Positions 19,925 to 28,194 of a stretch of 64,000 nt of DNA are shown piece by piece. Every line of letters begins with the position of its first letter. Within the stretch, counting starts at the first letter, position 1. The stretch spans positions 336,267 to 400,266 of the forward strand of contig NCJL01000002.1 in assembly GCA_002278935.1 (NCBI GenBank), written 5' to 3'. The notes under the pieces were generated by a model. That model ran no database searches. It was not told where the DNA came from and saw only the letters and a list, made by a program, of their open reading frames with translations. The translations under genes were made by a program, and so were the position numbers. Origin of the DNA: Gallionellales bacterium 39-52-133. GTDB lineage: Bacteria > Pseudomonadota > Gammaproteobacteria > Burkholderiales > Gallionellaceae.

Positions 19925-20831
19925 ACGCAAACTTATGCAGCACACAGAGCCGGTTGATCAGGCGGAAGGGCTGCGCCGCTTGCTGGTGCGCCCGTCATTG
20001 CGGGTGGTCACCGTGATAGGCGCGCGTCCCGGGCTGGGTGCGACCAGCGTGGTGGTCAATCTGGCCGCCGCGCTGGCACGCACAGGCAAGCAAGTGCTGG
20101 TGCTGGATGAAAATCTTGCGCACGATAATGTCGCCAATGCGCTGGCGCTCAAGCCGCGTTTTGATTTGCTGCATGCGGTGCGGGACAGTCTGCCGTGGCG
20201 TGATATCGTGCTGCATACGGCGGCAGGCGTGAACGTGCTGCCGGTTGCGCGGGCGATGCAGACCCTGTCCAGATTGAGTGTGGCAGAGCGTGACCGCTTG
20301 CAGGAAAGTATCTCGGCTGCGTCGTGGGGCATGGATGTGGTGCTGGTGGACGCCACTACCGACGGCCATTCGGTCTGTGCCAGCCTGTCGGGTGACGAGC
20401 CTTTGTTGCTGGTGCTGAATGCAACCGCCGAGGGCATTACTGAAAGTTACGCGCTGCTAAAAAAGCTGGCCGCGCATACCGGGCGCCATGCATTCGATAT
20501 CGTGGTGAACAAGGTGCGCACCGAACAGGAGGCATGCACTGTGTTTGACAATATGGCGCAGGTGGCACAACGCCATTTGCAGGTGCAGCTAAAATATACG
20601 GGCAGCATTCCGCAGGATGAAAATATGCTGGAAGCGACACAGTGGCATCGTCCGCTGGTCGAGGTCCTGCCGGCCGCACCGGCATCACACGCCTTTATCG
20701 AGCTGGCGCGCAATCTGATGTTGCCCGTCATTGCAGAAAACGACGGCAACAATGCGCTGAAGCAGTTGATGGGTCGCTTGCTGCAGCAAAAAACACTGCA
20801 ACGCTGTGCCGCCAGACAGAATGCACGTTAA
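19914..20831 (+). CDS. flhG: FlhG/FleN-type MinD-like ATPase with degenerate P-loop
   Basis: 305 residues. The position after flhF and before fliA, and the fold, fit FlhG/FleN, which limits flagellar number and acts with FlhF. The deviant Walker A region reads GARPGLGATSVVVNL (residues about 36-50): the signature and P-loop lysines (KGGxGKT in the family) are replaced by Arg/Pro and Ala. The Walker A' segment reads DENLAHDNV, and the Walker B region VLVDATTDG. ATP binding may be weak or lost. The start at 19914 overlaps flhF by 11 bp; an internal ATG at 19935 is also possible. Confidence 0.9.
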   Translation: MQAKRKLMQHTEPVDQAEGLRRLLVRPSLRVVTVIGARPGLGATSVVVNLAAALARTGKQVLVLDENLAHDNVANALALKPRFDLLHAVRDSLPWRDIVLHTAAGVNVLPVARAMQTLSRLSVAERDRLQESISAASWGMDVVLVDATTDGHSVCASLSGDEPLLLVLNATAEGITESYALLKKLAAHTGRHAFDIVVNKVRTEQEACTVFDNMAQVAQRHLQVQLKYTGSIPQDENMLEATQWHRPLVEVLPAAPASHAFIELARNLMLPVIAENDGNNALKQLMGRLLQQKTLQRCAARQNAR

Positions 20832-20847
20832 ACAAAAAATTATAACT

Positions 20848-21558
20848 ATGTATACCGCAACCGGAATCAGCGACAAGGAACAGTGCCTGAAGGAGTTTGC
20901 ACCCCTGGTAAAGCGCATTGCCCATTTCATGATGCTCAAGCTGCCCAACAGCGTGCAGGTGGACGACATCATTCAGGCCGGCATGATTGGTCTGCTGGAT
21001 GCGGCCGGGCGTTACGATGAACTGCGCGGCGCGCAGTTTGAAACCTATGCCTCGCAGCGCATACGCGGCGCAATGCTGGATGAGCTGCGCGGCGCAGACT
21101 GGCTGCCGCGCAGCATGCGCAGCGATATGCGCAAGATCGAGGCCGCCATCAGCCGTGTGCAGCAGCGCCTGGGCAAGTCGCCGGCAGAATCCGACATCGC
21201 CAGTGAAATGGGTATGTCACTGCAGGATTATCAGCAGCTGCTGCAGGAATCGCGCGGCGCGCAATTAATGTATTACGAGGATTTTCACAACGCAGAAGAC
21301 GAGGATTTCTTCGAGCGCTATGAAACCGACGGAAAATCAAATCCGCTGGAAGTGTTAAAGGATGAACGATTTCGCGGCGCGCTGGTGCAGGCGATTGAAA
21401 ATTTGCCCGAGCGCGAACGCCTTCTGATGGCGATGCATTATGAACAGGACATGAACTTGCGTGAAATCGGCGAGGTGCTGGGCGTGGGCGAATCGCGCGT
21501 GTGCCAGCTGCACAGCCAGGCCGTGGCAAGGTTGCGCAGCATGCTTGGGGAGCATTGA
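20848..21558 (+). CDS. fliA: Flagellar sigma factor FliA (sigma-28)
   Basis: 236 residues from ATG 20848; the frame extends upstream into flhG and no strong ribosome site decides the start. Region 2 has FAPLVKRIAHFMMLKLPNSVQ and DDIIQAGMIGLLDAAGRYD, region 3 has PAESDIASEMG, and region 4 has LREIGEVLGVGESRVCQLHSQA. FliA directs RNA polymerase to late flagellar genes and is held by FlgM (encoded at 23795) until hook completion. Three matching promoters are visible in the window. Confidence 0.97.
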   Translation: MYTATGISDKEQCLKEFAPLVKRIAHFMMLKLPNSVQVDDIIQAGMIGLLDAAGRYDELRGAQFETYASQRIRGAMLDELRGADWLPRSMRSDMRKIEAAISRVQQRLGKSPAESDIASEMGMSLQDYQQLLQESRGAQLMYYEDFHNAEDEDFFERYETDGKSNPLEVLKDERFRGALVQAIENLPERERLLMAMHYEQDMNLREIGEVLGVGESRVCQLHSQAVARLRSMLGEH

Positions 21559-22298
21559 TGGATCGTCTAAGTGTCTTTGGCCTGCTGGTTGCATTCGCCG
21601 GTATCCTCGGCGGTTCCCTGCTGGAAGGCGGCAGCGTGGCCATTCTGCTGCAGGGGGCCTCGCTGCTGATTGTGCTGGGCGGCACGATGGGTGCGGTGAT
21701 GCTGCAGAATCCCTACAAAATTTTTTCCATGGGGCTCAGAATGGGCCGGTGGGTATTTGTACCGCCCAGAACCACCCACCAGAAAATGGTGTATCAATTG
21801 AGCGCGTGGTCCAACCTGGTGCGCAGGGACGGTGTGCTGAAACTGGAAGACCAGATCGACGAGATTGAAGATCCGTTCATACGCAAAGGATTGCAGTTGC
21901 TGGTGGATGGCAATAGCGCGGAAAAAATTCGCAATGTGCTGGAGGTGGATTTGCGCACTTTCGAACAGCAGCGTTTTCAGGCGGCGCGGGTGTGGGAATC
22001 GGCGGCCGGCTATGCGCCGACGATCGGCATCATGGGCGCGGTGCTGGGACTGGTGCACGTGATGCAGAGCCTGAGCGATCCGTCAAAGCTGGGGGCAGGT
22101 ATTGCGGTTGCGTTTATTTCCACGCTGTATGGCGTGGGGCTGGCCAACCTGGTATTCCTGCCGGTTGCGGGCAAAATCAAGATGATTATTTTGCGCCAGG
22201 TCAATCTGCGCGAAATGTATATTGACGGCCTGATGATGATCGCCAATGGCGAGCACTCGCGCTACCTGGAAAACAAACTGCAGGGTTACATTTCCTGA
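21558..22298 (+). CDS. motC: Flagellar motor stator protein MotC (MotA/PomA family)
   Basis: 246 residues, start chosen at 21558 where the ATG overlaps the fliA stop (TGATG) with GGGGAG upstream. It has four membrane segments: about 7-27, 33-52, and a pair in the last 110 residues (GYAPTIGIMGAVLGLV and GAGIAVAFISTLYGVGLANLV). The cytoplasmic loop carries charged residues for contact with FliG. Linkage to fliA and to a separate MotB-like gene matches the motCD pair of Pseudomonas. Ion specificity cannot be read with confidence. Confidence 0.93.
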   Translation: MDRLSVFGLLVAFAGILGGSLLEGGSVAILLQGASLLIVLGGTMGAVMLQNPYKIFSMGLRMGRWVFVPPRTTHQKMVYQLSAWSNLVRRDGVLKLEDQIDEIEDPFIRKGLQLLVDGNSAEKIRNVLEVDLRTFEQQRFQAARVWESAAGYAPTIGIMGAVLGLVHVMQSLSDPSKLGAGIAVAFISTLYGVGLANLVFLPVAGKIKMIILRQVNLREMYIDGLMMIANGEHSRYLENKLQGYIS

Positions 22299-22310
22299 GG
22301 ATTAGAAAAA

Positions 22311-22348
22311 CCGCAGGGTGGGCAGGTAAAGCTTGCCCACCCTGCGGG
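22311..22348. repeat. Inverted repeat GGGTGGGCARG, tight form
   Basis: CCGCAGGGTGGGCAGGT followed after a short loop by GCTTGCCCACCCTGCGG, in the motC-motD gap. It is the same family as 2685-2759. The short loop makes a strong hairpin, and TTTTTT follows some bases later at 22356, so it may act as a weak terminator or attenuator between the stator genes. Confidence 0.8.
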
Positions 22349-22421
22349 ACTGAATTTTTTGTCTTACATCTGAAATTATTCAAACAATAAAAAACGCCTG
22401 TATTGGAAATTGGATTAATCG

Positions 22422-23216
22422 ATGGCACGCAAAGCGAGACGACAGGATGAAGAAAACCACGACCGCTGGCTGATCTCCTACGCCGATTTTATTACCCTTT
22501 TGTTTGCACTGTTTGTGGTGCTGTATGCCTTGTCCAAAGTGGACGAAGGCAAGTACAAAGTATTTGGAAGTTCGCTGTTGTTTGCATTTGGCTCGGCGTC
22601 CATAGGCAAGCCGCTGGTCCTCGATCCGGCCCAGCCGGTGCAGCAAACCGAGCAGGAGCTTTTGTTAAAGGCGCTGGTGGACAAGCGCAACGCGCGCCTG
22701 GCGGAGCAGCAGCGCAAGCAGAATGAAGCGATGCAGGCGATGGTTGCCAATCTCAACCAGGTGATGGCGCCGCTGGTAAAAAATGAGCAGGTCAGCGTGA
22801 CGCAAACCCCGCGCGGCGTGGTACTGGATATCAATGCCAGCGCGCTGTTTGAACCGGGAGAAGCCGCATTGCAGCGCAATGCCGCGCGCACGCTGGGCGC
22901 GGTGGCCAAAGTGCTGGAAGCCGGCACGCAGGCAATTGAAGTCGAGGGACACACCGACGACATCCCTATTTTTACGCCGCAATTCCCTTCCAACTGGGAG
23001 CTGTCCGCCGCGCGCGCCAGCAGCGTGGTGCGCTTGTTTATCGAGCAGGGTGTGATGGCAGAACGGCTGCGTGCGGTGGGCCTTGCGTCATACCATCCGC
23101 TGGTCAGTAATGACACGGCGGATGGCCGTACCCGCAATCGCCGTGTCACCGTCACCATTGTCGCGCCCGTTATCGAGCGTCCCCTGCAAAGCAAGGCTGA
23201 AGAAAATCAGGACTGA
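22422..23216 (+). CDS. motD: Flagellar motor stator protein MotD (MotB/OmpA family)
   Basis: 264 residues. A single membrane helix (about 18-38) carries the ion-binding Asp22 in SYADFITLLFALFVVLYA. A periplasmic linker with Gln/Lys-rich helix leads to the OmpA-type peptidoglycan-binding domain (VEGHTDDIPI, NWELSAARA, GRTRNRRVTV). It anchors the stator to the cell wall. It pairs with motC upstream. The stop lies within the start of a GGACTGA repeat. Confidence 0.95.
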   Translation: MARKARRQDEENHDRWLISYADFITLLFALFVVLYALSKVDEGKYKVFGSSLLFAFGSASIGKPLVLDPAQPVQQTEQELLLKALVDKRNARLAEQQRKQNEAMQAMVANLNQVMAPLVKNEQVSVTQTPRGVVLDINASALFEPGEAALQRNAARTLGAVAKVLEAGTQAIEVEGHTDDIPIFTPQFPSNWELSAARASSVVRLFIEQGVMAERLRAVGLASYHPLVSNDTADGRTRNRRVTVTIVAPVIERPLQSKAEENQD

Positions 23217-23313
23217 AAAATACAGGACTAAGGACTGAGGAAAACAGGACTGAGAGTTCAGGATGAGCAGGACTAAGAAAAACCAGACTCAGTCCTCACA
23301 CCTCAGTCCTGTT
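23209..23313. repeat. GGACTGA units with inverse copies, copy 3
   Basis: Several CAGGACTGAGG-type units (23209-23275) are followed by inverse units ACTCAGTCCTC and CTCAGTCCTG (23286-23313). The element fills the gap between convergent motD and flgN and can form alternative hairpins. It is a candidate two-way transcription barrier, with the TTGTTATTATT tract at its right end. Confidence 0.8.
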
Positions 23314-23320
23314 GTTATTA

Positions 23321-23773
23321 TTAACCGCTGCCGAGATGGCGTCCCGCGCTGCCGATATTGGCCTGGCCGTCCGGGCCATAAATACCTGCTGCGCTTTTTG
23401 AGGAGTTATACAGCACGCCGAGTGCCTGCTGGTTGTTGCGCATTCTGGACTGGATCAGCTCGCCGTTGGTGCTGTTGAGGTGCTGGGCTTCCGCGGCAAG
23501 TTTGCGGATGTCGCTCCACAATGCCTGGCTGGCGGGTGCATTTTTGGCAATCCATTTTTCCATGTTGTCGTTGCTGTTGACTAGCAGGGCTTTCCTGCGC
23601 GCACTGCCCATTTCCATCAGTTGGCCGGCGGCCTGCGTTTTGGCCTCGCTCAGCGCCAGCAGGCTTTCGGTGTCATTGTTGAGCAGGGATTGCTGTTCGG
23701 AACCCAGCAACACCACGAACTTGCGCAATTCCGCGAGTTCCCTGTTCATCTGCAATAACGCTTCCTTGATCAC
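23321..23773 (-). CDS. flgN: FlgN, chaperone for hook-filament junction proteins
   Basis: 150 residues, mostly helical, with the FlgN-like pattern LLGSEQQSLLNNDTESLLALSEAKTQAA in the N-terminal half (long helices with repeated Leu/Glu). The last part is polar and low in complexity (GIYGPDGQANIGSAG). It escorts FlgK and FlgL to the export gate. The frame starts with GTG at 23773; an ATG eight codons in (23749) is an alternative. It lies downstream of flgM on the same strand, as is usual. Confidence 0.88.
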   Translation of the reverse strand: MIKEALLQMNRELAELRKFVVLLGSEQQSLLNNDTESLLALSEAKTQAAGQLMEMGSARRKALLVNSNDNMEKWIAKNAPASQALWSDIRKLAAEAQHLNSTNGELIQSRMRNNQQALGVLYNSSKSAAGIYGPDGQANIGSAGRHLGSG

Positions 23774-23794
23774 GATGAATTGCCTGCTGCCGGT

Positions 23795-24121
23795 TTACGC
23801 CGCGCCGCCCTTGTTTGCATTGATCAGCTCTTTCACGCTGTCGATCAGGCGGTCTGCAACCACGCCGCTATTGACCTGAAAGCGTCCTTCGCTGATTGCC
23901 TGCTTGATCGCCTTGACCTTTTCCGCATCAACCACGGAAGAACCGGCCATGCTGCTTTCCAGGCTGCGCAGCTGTGCGCTGGCAGTACCCAGATGCACAC
24001 TGGTTTCACTGGGTGCGCTGCCGGGTGCAGAGCCCTGGCCGGGTTTTGCGTTGGGCGAGCGCGGCGCAAGTTCACCAATCTGTGAAGCTGGCAGCGGCGG
24101 GGTGGTTTTATCAATTTTCAT
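23795..24121 (-). CDS. flgM: Anti-sigma-28 factor FlgM
   Basis: 108 residues. The N-terminal half is Pro/Ser-rich and likely disordered. The C-terminal half has the FlgM core VDAEKVKAIKQAISEGRFQVN and ADRLIDSVKEL. It binds FliA and is exported once the hook is complete. A sigma-28 promoter lies 37 bp upstream, giving feedback. flgN follows after 21 bp. Confidence 0.96.
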   Translation of the reverse strand: MKIDKTTPPLPASQIGELAPRSPNAKPGQGSAPGSAPSETSVHLGTASAQLRSLESSMAGSSVVDAEKVKAIKQAISEGRFQVNSGVVADRLIDSVKELINANKGGAA

Positions 24122-24157
24122 TGCATTGCTCCTCTATTTATTACCTGTACGGACATT

Positions 24158-24184
24158 ACATCGGCACGGATTTCCAGAACTTTA
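24158..24184 (-). promoter_or_regulatory. Sigma-28 promoter for flgM-flgN
   Basis: On the minus strand TAAA, exactly 15 bases, then GCCGATGT, against the FliA consensus TAAA-N15-GCCGATAA (6 of 8 in the -10). It ends 37 bp before the flgM ATG. The -35 box reads CTAAAG. Confidence 0.8.
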
Positions 24185-24216
24185 GTGTTTATGCTCAATA
24201 TATTGCGATATATTTG

Positions 24217-24229
24217 CAAGCATTTGATT
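24217..24229 (-). repeat. IHF-consensus element, copy 4
   Basis: On the minus strand AATCAAATGCTTG, preceded by ATTCAATAA as in other copies. It lies between the flgA stop and the flgM promoter, 33 bp upstream of the -35 box, where bending could affect sigma-28 transcription. Confidence 0.6.
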
Positions 24230-24934
24230 TTATTGAATAATTTCTATTGCTCCGGCCTTGACCACGCCGCTGACGATTTGTCCCGAGGTGGTTCTTGCGC
24301 TGGTGGTTTCACCCTCGGCCGCATTATTCAGCGCACGGCCTTCGGCGCTCACGCGGAAACCCGAGCCCACCACATTCAATTGCACAGATTGCCCCTGCCT
24401 GACGCTGTAGGGCGCGCGCAACATGTCGTGGCGCAGAATCTGGCCGGCGGCAATGCCGATTTTCATGATTTTGCCGATCGCCTGTGCCGGATCGGTAAGT
24501 GTGCCGGGCTGCAAGGACTCGCTGCTCAGCGTGCCGAGATCCTCGGCGCGGATAGTCTGCCCCTGCTGCAGGGTCTTGCCGGCCGTCAGCATGTTCAGGC
24601 TGATTTTCACATTCACCTGCACAAACAGGGACCACGGCTGTTTGCTGTTGCAGCGCACGCCCACATTGCTGTTGCCGTTAAGTTGCGAGCCCGGCGGCAA
24701 AAAGGCCTCAAGTGCCGGACAGGCGGGCAATACGATGCGCCGGTCTATATCCGTTACCTGAATGCTGACTTTCCCCGGGATTGCCTTGGTCTGCGCGCGT
24801 ACAAAGGCTGCCACGGTATCGCGGATGACGCTGTGGCTCTGCACCGCGTTTGCCGCAGCGGGGGCGGCTCCTGCCGCTGCGGGCAGGGCGCTCAGCATGA
24901 TCAGGCTTAACAATAAAAAGGGGTATTTGTGCAT
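24230..24934 (-). CDS. flgA: Flagellar P-ring assembly chaperone FlgA
   Basis: 234 residues with a Sec signal peptide (YPFLLLSLIMLSALPAAAGA). The C-terminal SAF-like domain has GQTIRAEDL and the region RQGQSVQLNVVGSGFRVSAEGRAL, typical of FlgA. It acts in the periplasm to help FlgI form the P ring. It is divergent from flgB and upstream of flgM. Confidence 0.93.
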   Translation of the reverse strand: MHKYPFLLLSLIMLSALPAAAGAAPAAANAVQSHSVIRDTVAAFVRAQTKAIPGKVSIQVTDIDRRIVLPACPALEAFLPPGSQLNGNSNVGVRCNSKQPWSLFVQVNVKISLNMLTAGKTLQQGQTIRAEDLGTLSSESLQPGTLTDPAQAIGKIMKIGIAAGQILRHDMLRAPYSVRQGQSVQLNVVGSGFRVSAEGRALNNAAEGETTSARTTSGQIVSGVVKAGAIEIIQ

Positions 24935-25127
24935 GGCTGCATTGTCGTCGACTACAGGCTTTCAGGGAAGTATTTTGAGGGCTATTTAACCGCGGAAAAG
25001 AGCGGGATTTTCAGCCTTAATCGCATGATCAATCTGTACTGATGGGAATAGTATGCGCAACATAGCGGTCATCAGAGGGTGACCATGCGGAAAGACAGTA
25101 GGACAGTATAGCCAGAAAGAGAGGCAG

Positions 25128-25535
25128 ATGATGAGCAGCAGAATAGATGATGCTTTAAGTTTTAATCAGACGGCGCTGAGCTTGCGCGCGGCACGCCAGG
25201 AGTTGATCGCGTCCAATATCGCCAACGCGGATACGCCCAATTTCAAGGCGAAAGATATCGACTTTGCCAGCGCGTTAAAAGGCGCGATGTCGGGCTCGGC
25301 ACCCAAGCTGGCGCTGGCGGCAACCGCGGCCAGCCATCTGGGCGGCGGCGATGGCAACACCGTGATGGGCGCGCCGGTGCAGTATCGCCATGCCGCACAG
25401 CCCAGTGCGGACGGCAATACCGTGGATATGGACGTGGAGCTGGCGCAGTTTGCCGACAATGCACTGCGCTACGAGGCCAGTGTGAAATTTGTCAGCGATG
25501 ACATTAAAAAATTATTAACCGTGATCCAGGGCTAA
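25128..25535 (+). CDS. flgB: Flagellar proximal rod protein FlgB
   Basis: 135 residues. The rod/hook motif [21 protein letters not shown] lies near the N terminus and helical ends complete the D0 domain. The ribosome site GAGAGG precedes two adjacent ATGs (25128 or 25131). It is the first gene of the flgB-flgJ set. It builds the rod with FlgC and FlgF. Confidence 0.97.
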   Translation: MMSSRIDDALSFNQTALSLRAARQELIASNIANADTPNFKAKDIDFASALKGAMSGSAPKLALAATAASHLGGGDGNTVMGAPVQYRHAAQPSADGNTVDMDVELAQFADNALRYEASVKFVSDDIKKLLTVIQG

Positions 25536-25551
25536 TCAGGAGGTAATCATC

Positions 25552-25956
25552 ATGTCCTTATTCAATATATTCAATATTTCCGGTTCCGCGATGACAGCGC
25601 AGTCGCAGCGGCTGAATACGGTGGCCAGCAACCTCGCCAATGCCGACAGCGCCACCGGCCCGGATGGCAAGGCTTACCGGGCCAAACAAGTAATATTCCA
25701 GGCCACCCCGGTGGGCGCGCAGGGCGGCACTGGCGTCAAGGTTGCGGCGGTGGTGCAAGATGCGTCGCCCATGAAAATGCAGTATGACCCGAAACACCCG
25801 ATGGCCAACGCGCAGGGCTATGTCGAGATGCCCAATGTGAATCCGGTGGAGGAAATGGTCAACATGATTTCGGCGTCGCGCTCGTACCAGAATAACGTGG
25901 AGGTGCTGAACACCTCGAAAAACCTGCTGGTTAAAACACTGGGTATCGGCCAGTAA
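25552..25956 (+). CDS. flgC: Flagellar proximal rod protein FlgC
   Basis: 134 residues. The N-terminal motif [17 protein letters not shown] and the C-terminal [24 protein letters not shown] are the FlgC signatures. It begins 16 bp after flgB with AGGAGG upstream. Confidence 0.97.
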   Translation: MSLFNIFNISGSAMTAQSQRLNTVASNLANADSATGPDGKAYRAKQVIFQATPVGAQGGTGVKVAAVVQDASPMKMQYDPKHPMANAQGYVEMPNVNPVEEMVNMISASRSYQNNVEVLNTSKNLLVKTLGIGQ

Positions 25957-25960
25957 AAAA

Positions 25961-26002
25961 TGAATCAAGTAACCAGAAATTAAGTAACCAGGAATCAAGT
26001 AA
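25961..26002. repeat. Short tandem repeat between flgC and flgD
   Basis: Three near-copies of a 14-16 base unit AATCAAGTAACCAG. It sits directly before the flgD ribosome site (AAGGA at about 26003). Copy number could vary by slippage. Confidence 0.75.
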
Positions 26003-26014
26003 AAGGATCGCGCC

Positions 26015-26761
26015 ATGCTAAATGCACCCCAAAATTCCAATGCGGCCACAGCGCCGGTAATGTCGCTCAACCCGGCCAAAAATGCCACGGGAAATAATAC
26101 CCAGGGCCTGAACACCGCGGCAGCAAAAGCCGGCGCCATCGATCCCAAAACGGGCGCGCCGAAAAAAGGCGTCGAGGAAGCGCAGGACAGATTTTTGAAA
26201 TTGCTGGTGACGCAGATGAAAAACCAGGACCCGCTGAATCCGATGGATAACGCGCAGGTTACGTCGCAGATGGCGCAGCTCAGCACGGTCAGCGGTATCG
26301 ACAAACTGAACGCCACGCTGGCCGCGCTCAGCAGCAGCATGACGGCATCGCACTCAATGCAGGCCGCCTCGATGATAGGCCATGTGGTGGTGGTTCCCGG
26401 CAACAAGATGGAGCTGAAAAACAGCAAGGGTGCTGCCGCGCTGGACCTTGCGCAGCCTGCCGATAATGTCACCGTGCATATCAAGGATGCAGGCGGCAAT
26501 GTGGTGCGTAACCTCAACCTCGGCAGCCAGCCGGCCGGCATTTTGCCGATACAGTGGGATGGCAAGAATGACGCCAGTGCGCAGGTGGGTGACGGCAACT
26601 ATCAATTCAGCGCGTCTACCCAGCTGGGAGCAGAAAAAGCCAGCGCCAAGACTCTGTCTTACGGCCTGGTCAATGGCGTGAAGCAGAAGCCGGAAGGTGC
26701 GAGCCTGACGGTGGAGCAGCTGGGCGATGTCAGCCTCGATTCCGTCAAACAAATTTTATAA
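26015..26761 (+). CDS. flgD: Hook cap (scaffold) protein FlgD
   Basis: 248 residues. An Asn/Ala-rich N terminus leads to the family core DRFLKLLVTQMKNQDPLNPMDN and ITSQ-like VTSQMAQLSTVSGIDKLN. The C-terminal half is the FlgD Tudor/Ig-type region (VTVHIKDAGGNVVRNL, PIQWDGKND). It caps the growing hook and is absent from the finished flagellum. Confidence 0.96.
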   Translation: MLNAPQNSNAATAPVMSLNPAKNATGNNTQGLNTAAAKAGAIDPKTGAPKKGVEEAQDRFLKLLVTQMKNQDPLNPMDNAQVTSQMAQLSTVSGIDKLNATLAALSSSMTASHSMQAASMIGHVVVVPGNKMELKNSKGAAALDLAQPADNVTVHIKDAGGNVVRNLNLGSQPAGILPIQWDGKNDASAQVGDGNYQFSASTQLGAEKASAKTLSYGLVNGVKQKPEGASLTVEQLGDVSLDSVKQIL

Positions 26762-26826
26762 CTGAATAGCGGTTTTTTTATCCCTGCAACGGGATGTGAA
26801 GTTAACACTAACACTGGGAGATTATC

Positions 26827-28167
26827 ATGGGTTTTCAACAAGGCTTAAGTGGACTGAATGTAGCGGCCAAGAATCTGGACGTGATAGGCAACAACGTATC
26901 GAATGCCAACACCGTTGGCTTCAAGCAGTCGCAGGCGCAGTTTGCAGATGTCTACACCGCAGCCCAGGGCGGCACCACGACACCTGCTATCGGTATTGGC
27001 ACCAAGGTGGCCACCGTGGCGCAGCAATTCGGCCAGGGCAACGTCAGCATTACCAGTAATCCGCTGGATCTGGCGGTAAGCGGACGCGGCTTTTTCCAGA
27101 TCGACGACAATGGCGCGACAAAATATAGCCGCAATGGCCAGTTCCAGCTGAACAAGGACGGCTTCATCGTGAACTCGCAGGGGCACAAATTAACCGGCTA
27201 CCAGGCCAATCCCGCGACAGGCGAAGTGTCAACCGGCAGCACCGGCGCGCTGCAATTGTCCACCAAGGCGATTACGCCGAGCGCAACCGGCAAATCCGAA
27301 ATCGGCCTGAATCTCGATTCGCGCGAAACGGCACCGCGCGTGTCGGTGTTTAACCCCACCGATCCCGAATCGTACAATCGCTCGACCGCGATGACCATCT
27401 TCGACACCCTGGGCAACGAGCATGTGCTCAATATGTATTTCCAGAAAGCGCCCACACCGGTCAATACCTGGAATACTTACGTCACCGTGGACAACCAGCC
27501 GGCCAATCCGGGCACGGCTGCTGCCGGGGGCGCGGAAGGCGCTGAAGGTGCGGCACCGGCAGAAGGCGCCGCCGCGCCGGTGCCGGGTGTACCGACCGGC
27601 ACGCTGGTGGGCACGCTGACATTCAATTCAACCGGCGGGCTGGCAGCGACCAATCCGGCAACCACGCCGCTGGGCATCATGAGTATTCCGGGCGGGATTG
27701 TATTTGCGAATGGTTCCTCCACGCCGCAGGAAATGACGATGGACTTCAATATGTCCACCCAGTTTGGCGCGCCCTTCGGTGTGACCGCGCTGAACCAGAA
27801 TGGCTATACCTCGGGCCAGTTGAACGGCTTCAGCACCAGTGCCGACGGCACCATACTGGGACGTTATACCAACGGACAGTCCAAGGCCCTGGGTCAGGTC
27901 GTGCTGGCAAATTTTGCGAATGAACAGGGCCTGCAACCGCTCGGCAATAACGAGTGGGGTCTCAGCGCGGCCTCGGGCCAGCCGCTGGTGGGCCAGCCGG
28001 GCACGGCCAGCCTCGGTGTGCTGCAGTCGGGCGCGGTGGAAGATTCCAACGTGGACCTGACCGCCGAGCTGGTGAATATGATCATGGCGCAGCGCGTGTA
28101 TCAGGCCAATGCGCAGACCATCAAGGCGCAGGACTCGATACTGCAGACCATCACCAATATCAGGTAA
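26827..28167 (+). CDS. flgE: Flagellar hook protein FlgE
   Basis: 446 residues. The N-terminal D0 has LSGLNVAAKNLDVIGNNVSN and the C-terminal D0 has NVDLTAELVNMIMAQRVYQANAQTI. The middle includes TIFDTLGNEHVLNMYFQK. Residues about 226-258 form an Ala/Gly/Glu/Pro-only insertion (NPGTAAAGGAEG...), absent from typical FlgE and probably a flexible surface loop. It polymerises into the universal joint. Confidence 0.97.
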   Translation: MGFQQGLSGLNVAAKNLDVIGNNVSNANTVGFKQSQAQFADVYTAAQGGTTTPAIGIGTKVATVAQQFGQGNVSITSNPLDLAVSGRGFFQIDDNGATKYSRNGQFQLNKDGFIVNSQGHKLTGYQANPATGEVSTGSTGALQLSTKAITPSATGKSEIGLNLDSRETAPRVSVFNPTDPESYNRSTAMTIFDTLGNEHVLNMYFQKAPTPVNTWNTYVTVDNQPANPGTAAAGGAEGAEGAAPAEGAAAPVPGVPTGTLVGTLTFNSTGGLAATNPATTPLGIMSIPGGIVFANGSSTPQEMTMDFNMSTQFGAPFGVTALNQNGYTSGQLNGFSTSADGTILGRYTNGQSKALGQVVLANFANEQGLQPLGNNEWGLSAASGQPLVGQPGTASLGVLQSGAVEDSNVDLTAELVNMIMAQRVYQANAQTIKAQDSILQTITNIR

Positions 28168-28194
28168 TAAAGCTGGCAAGCCGGGAGAAATAAT

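Noticed and set aside
18842..19945. Open frame of 367 codons on the minus strand opposite flhF
   Set aside because: It is His/Gln/Arg-rich, lies wholly inside flhF, and has no domain. The flhF frame shows clear GTPase motifs.
25558..26598. Open frame of 346 codons on the minus strand across flgC and flgD
   Set aside because: It spans two well-supported genes on the other strand and looks like random translation of GC-rich DNA.
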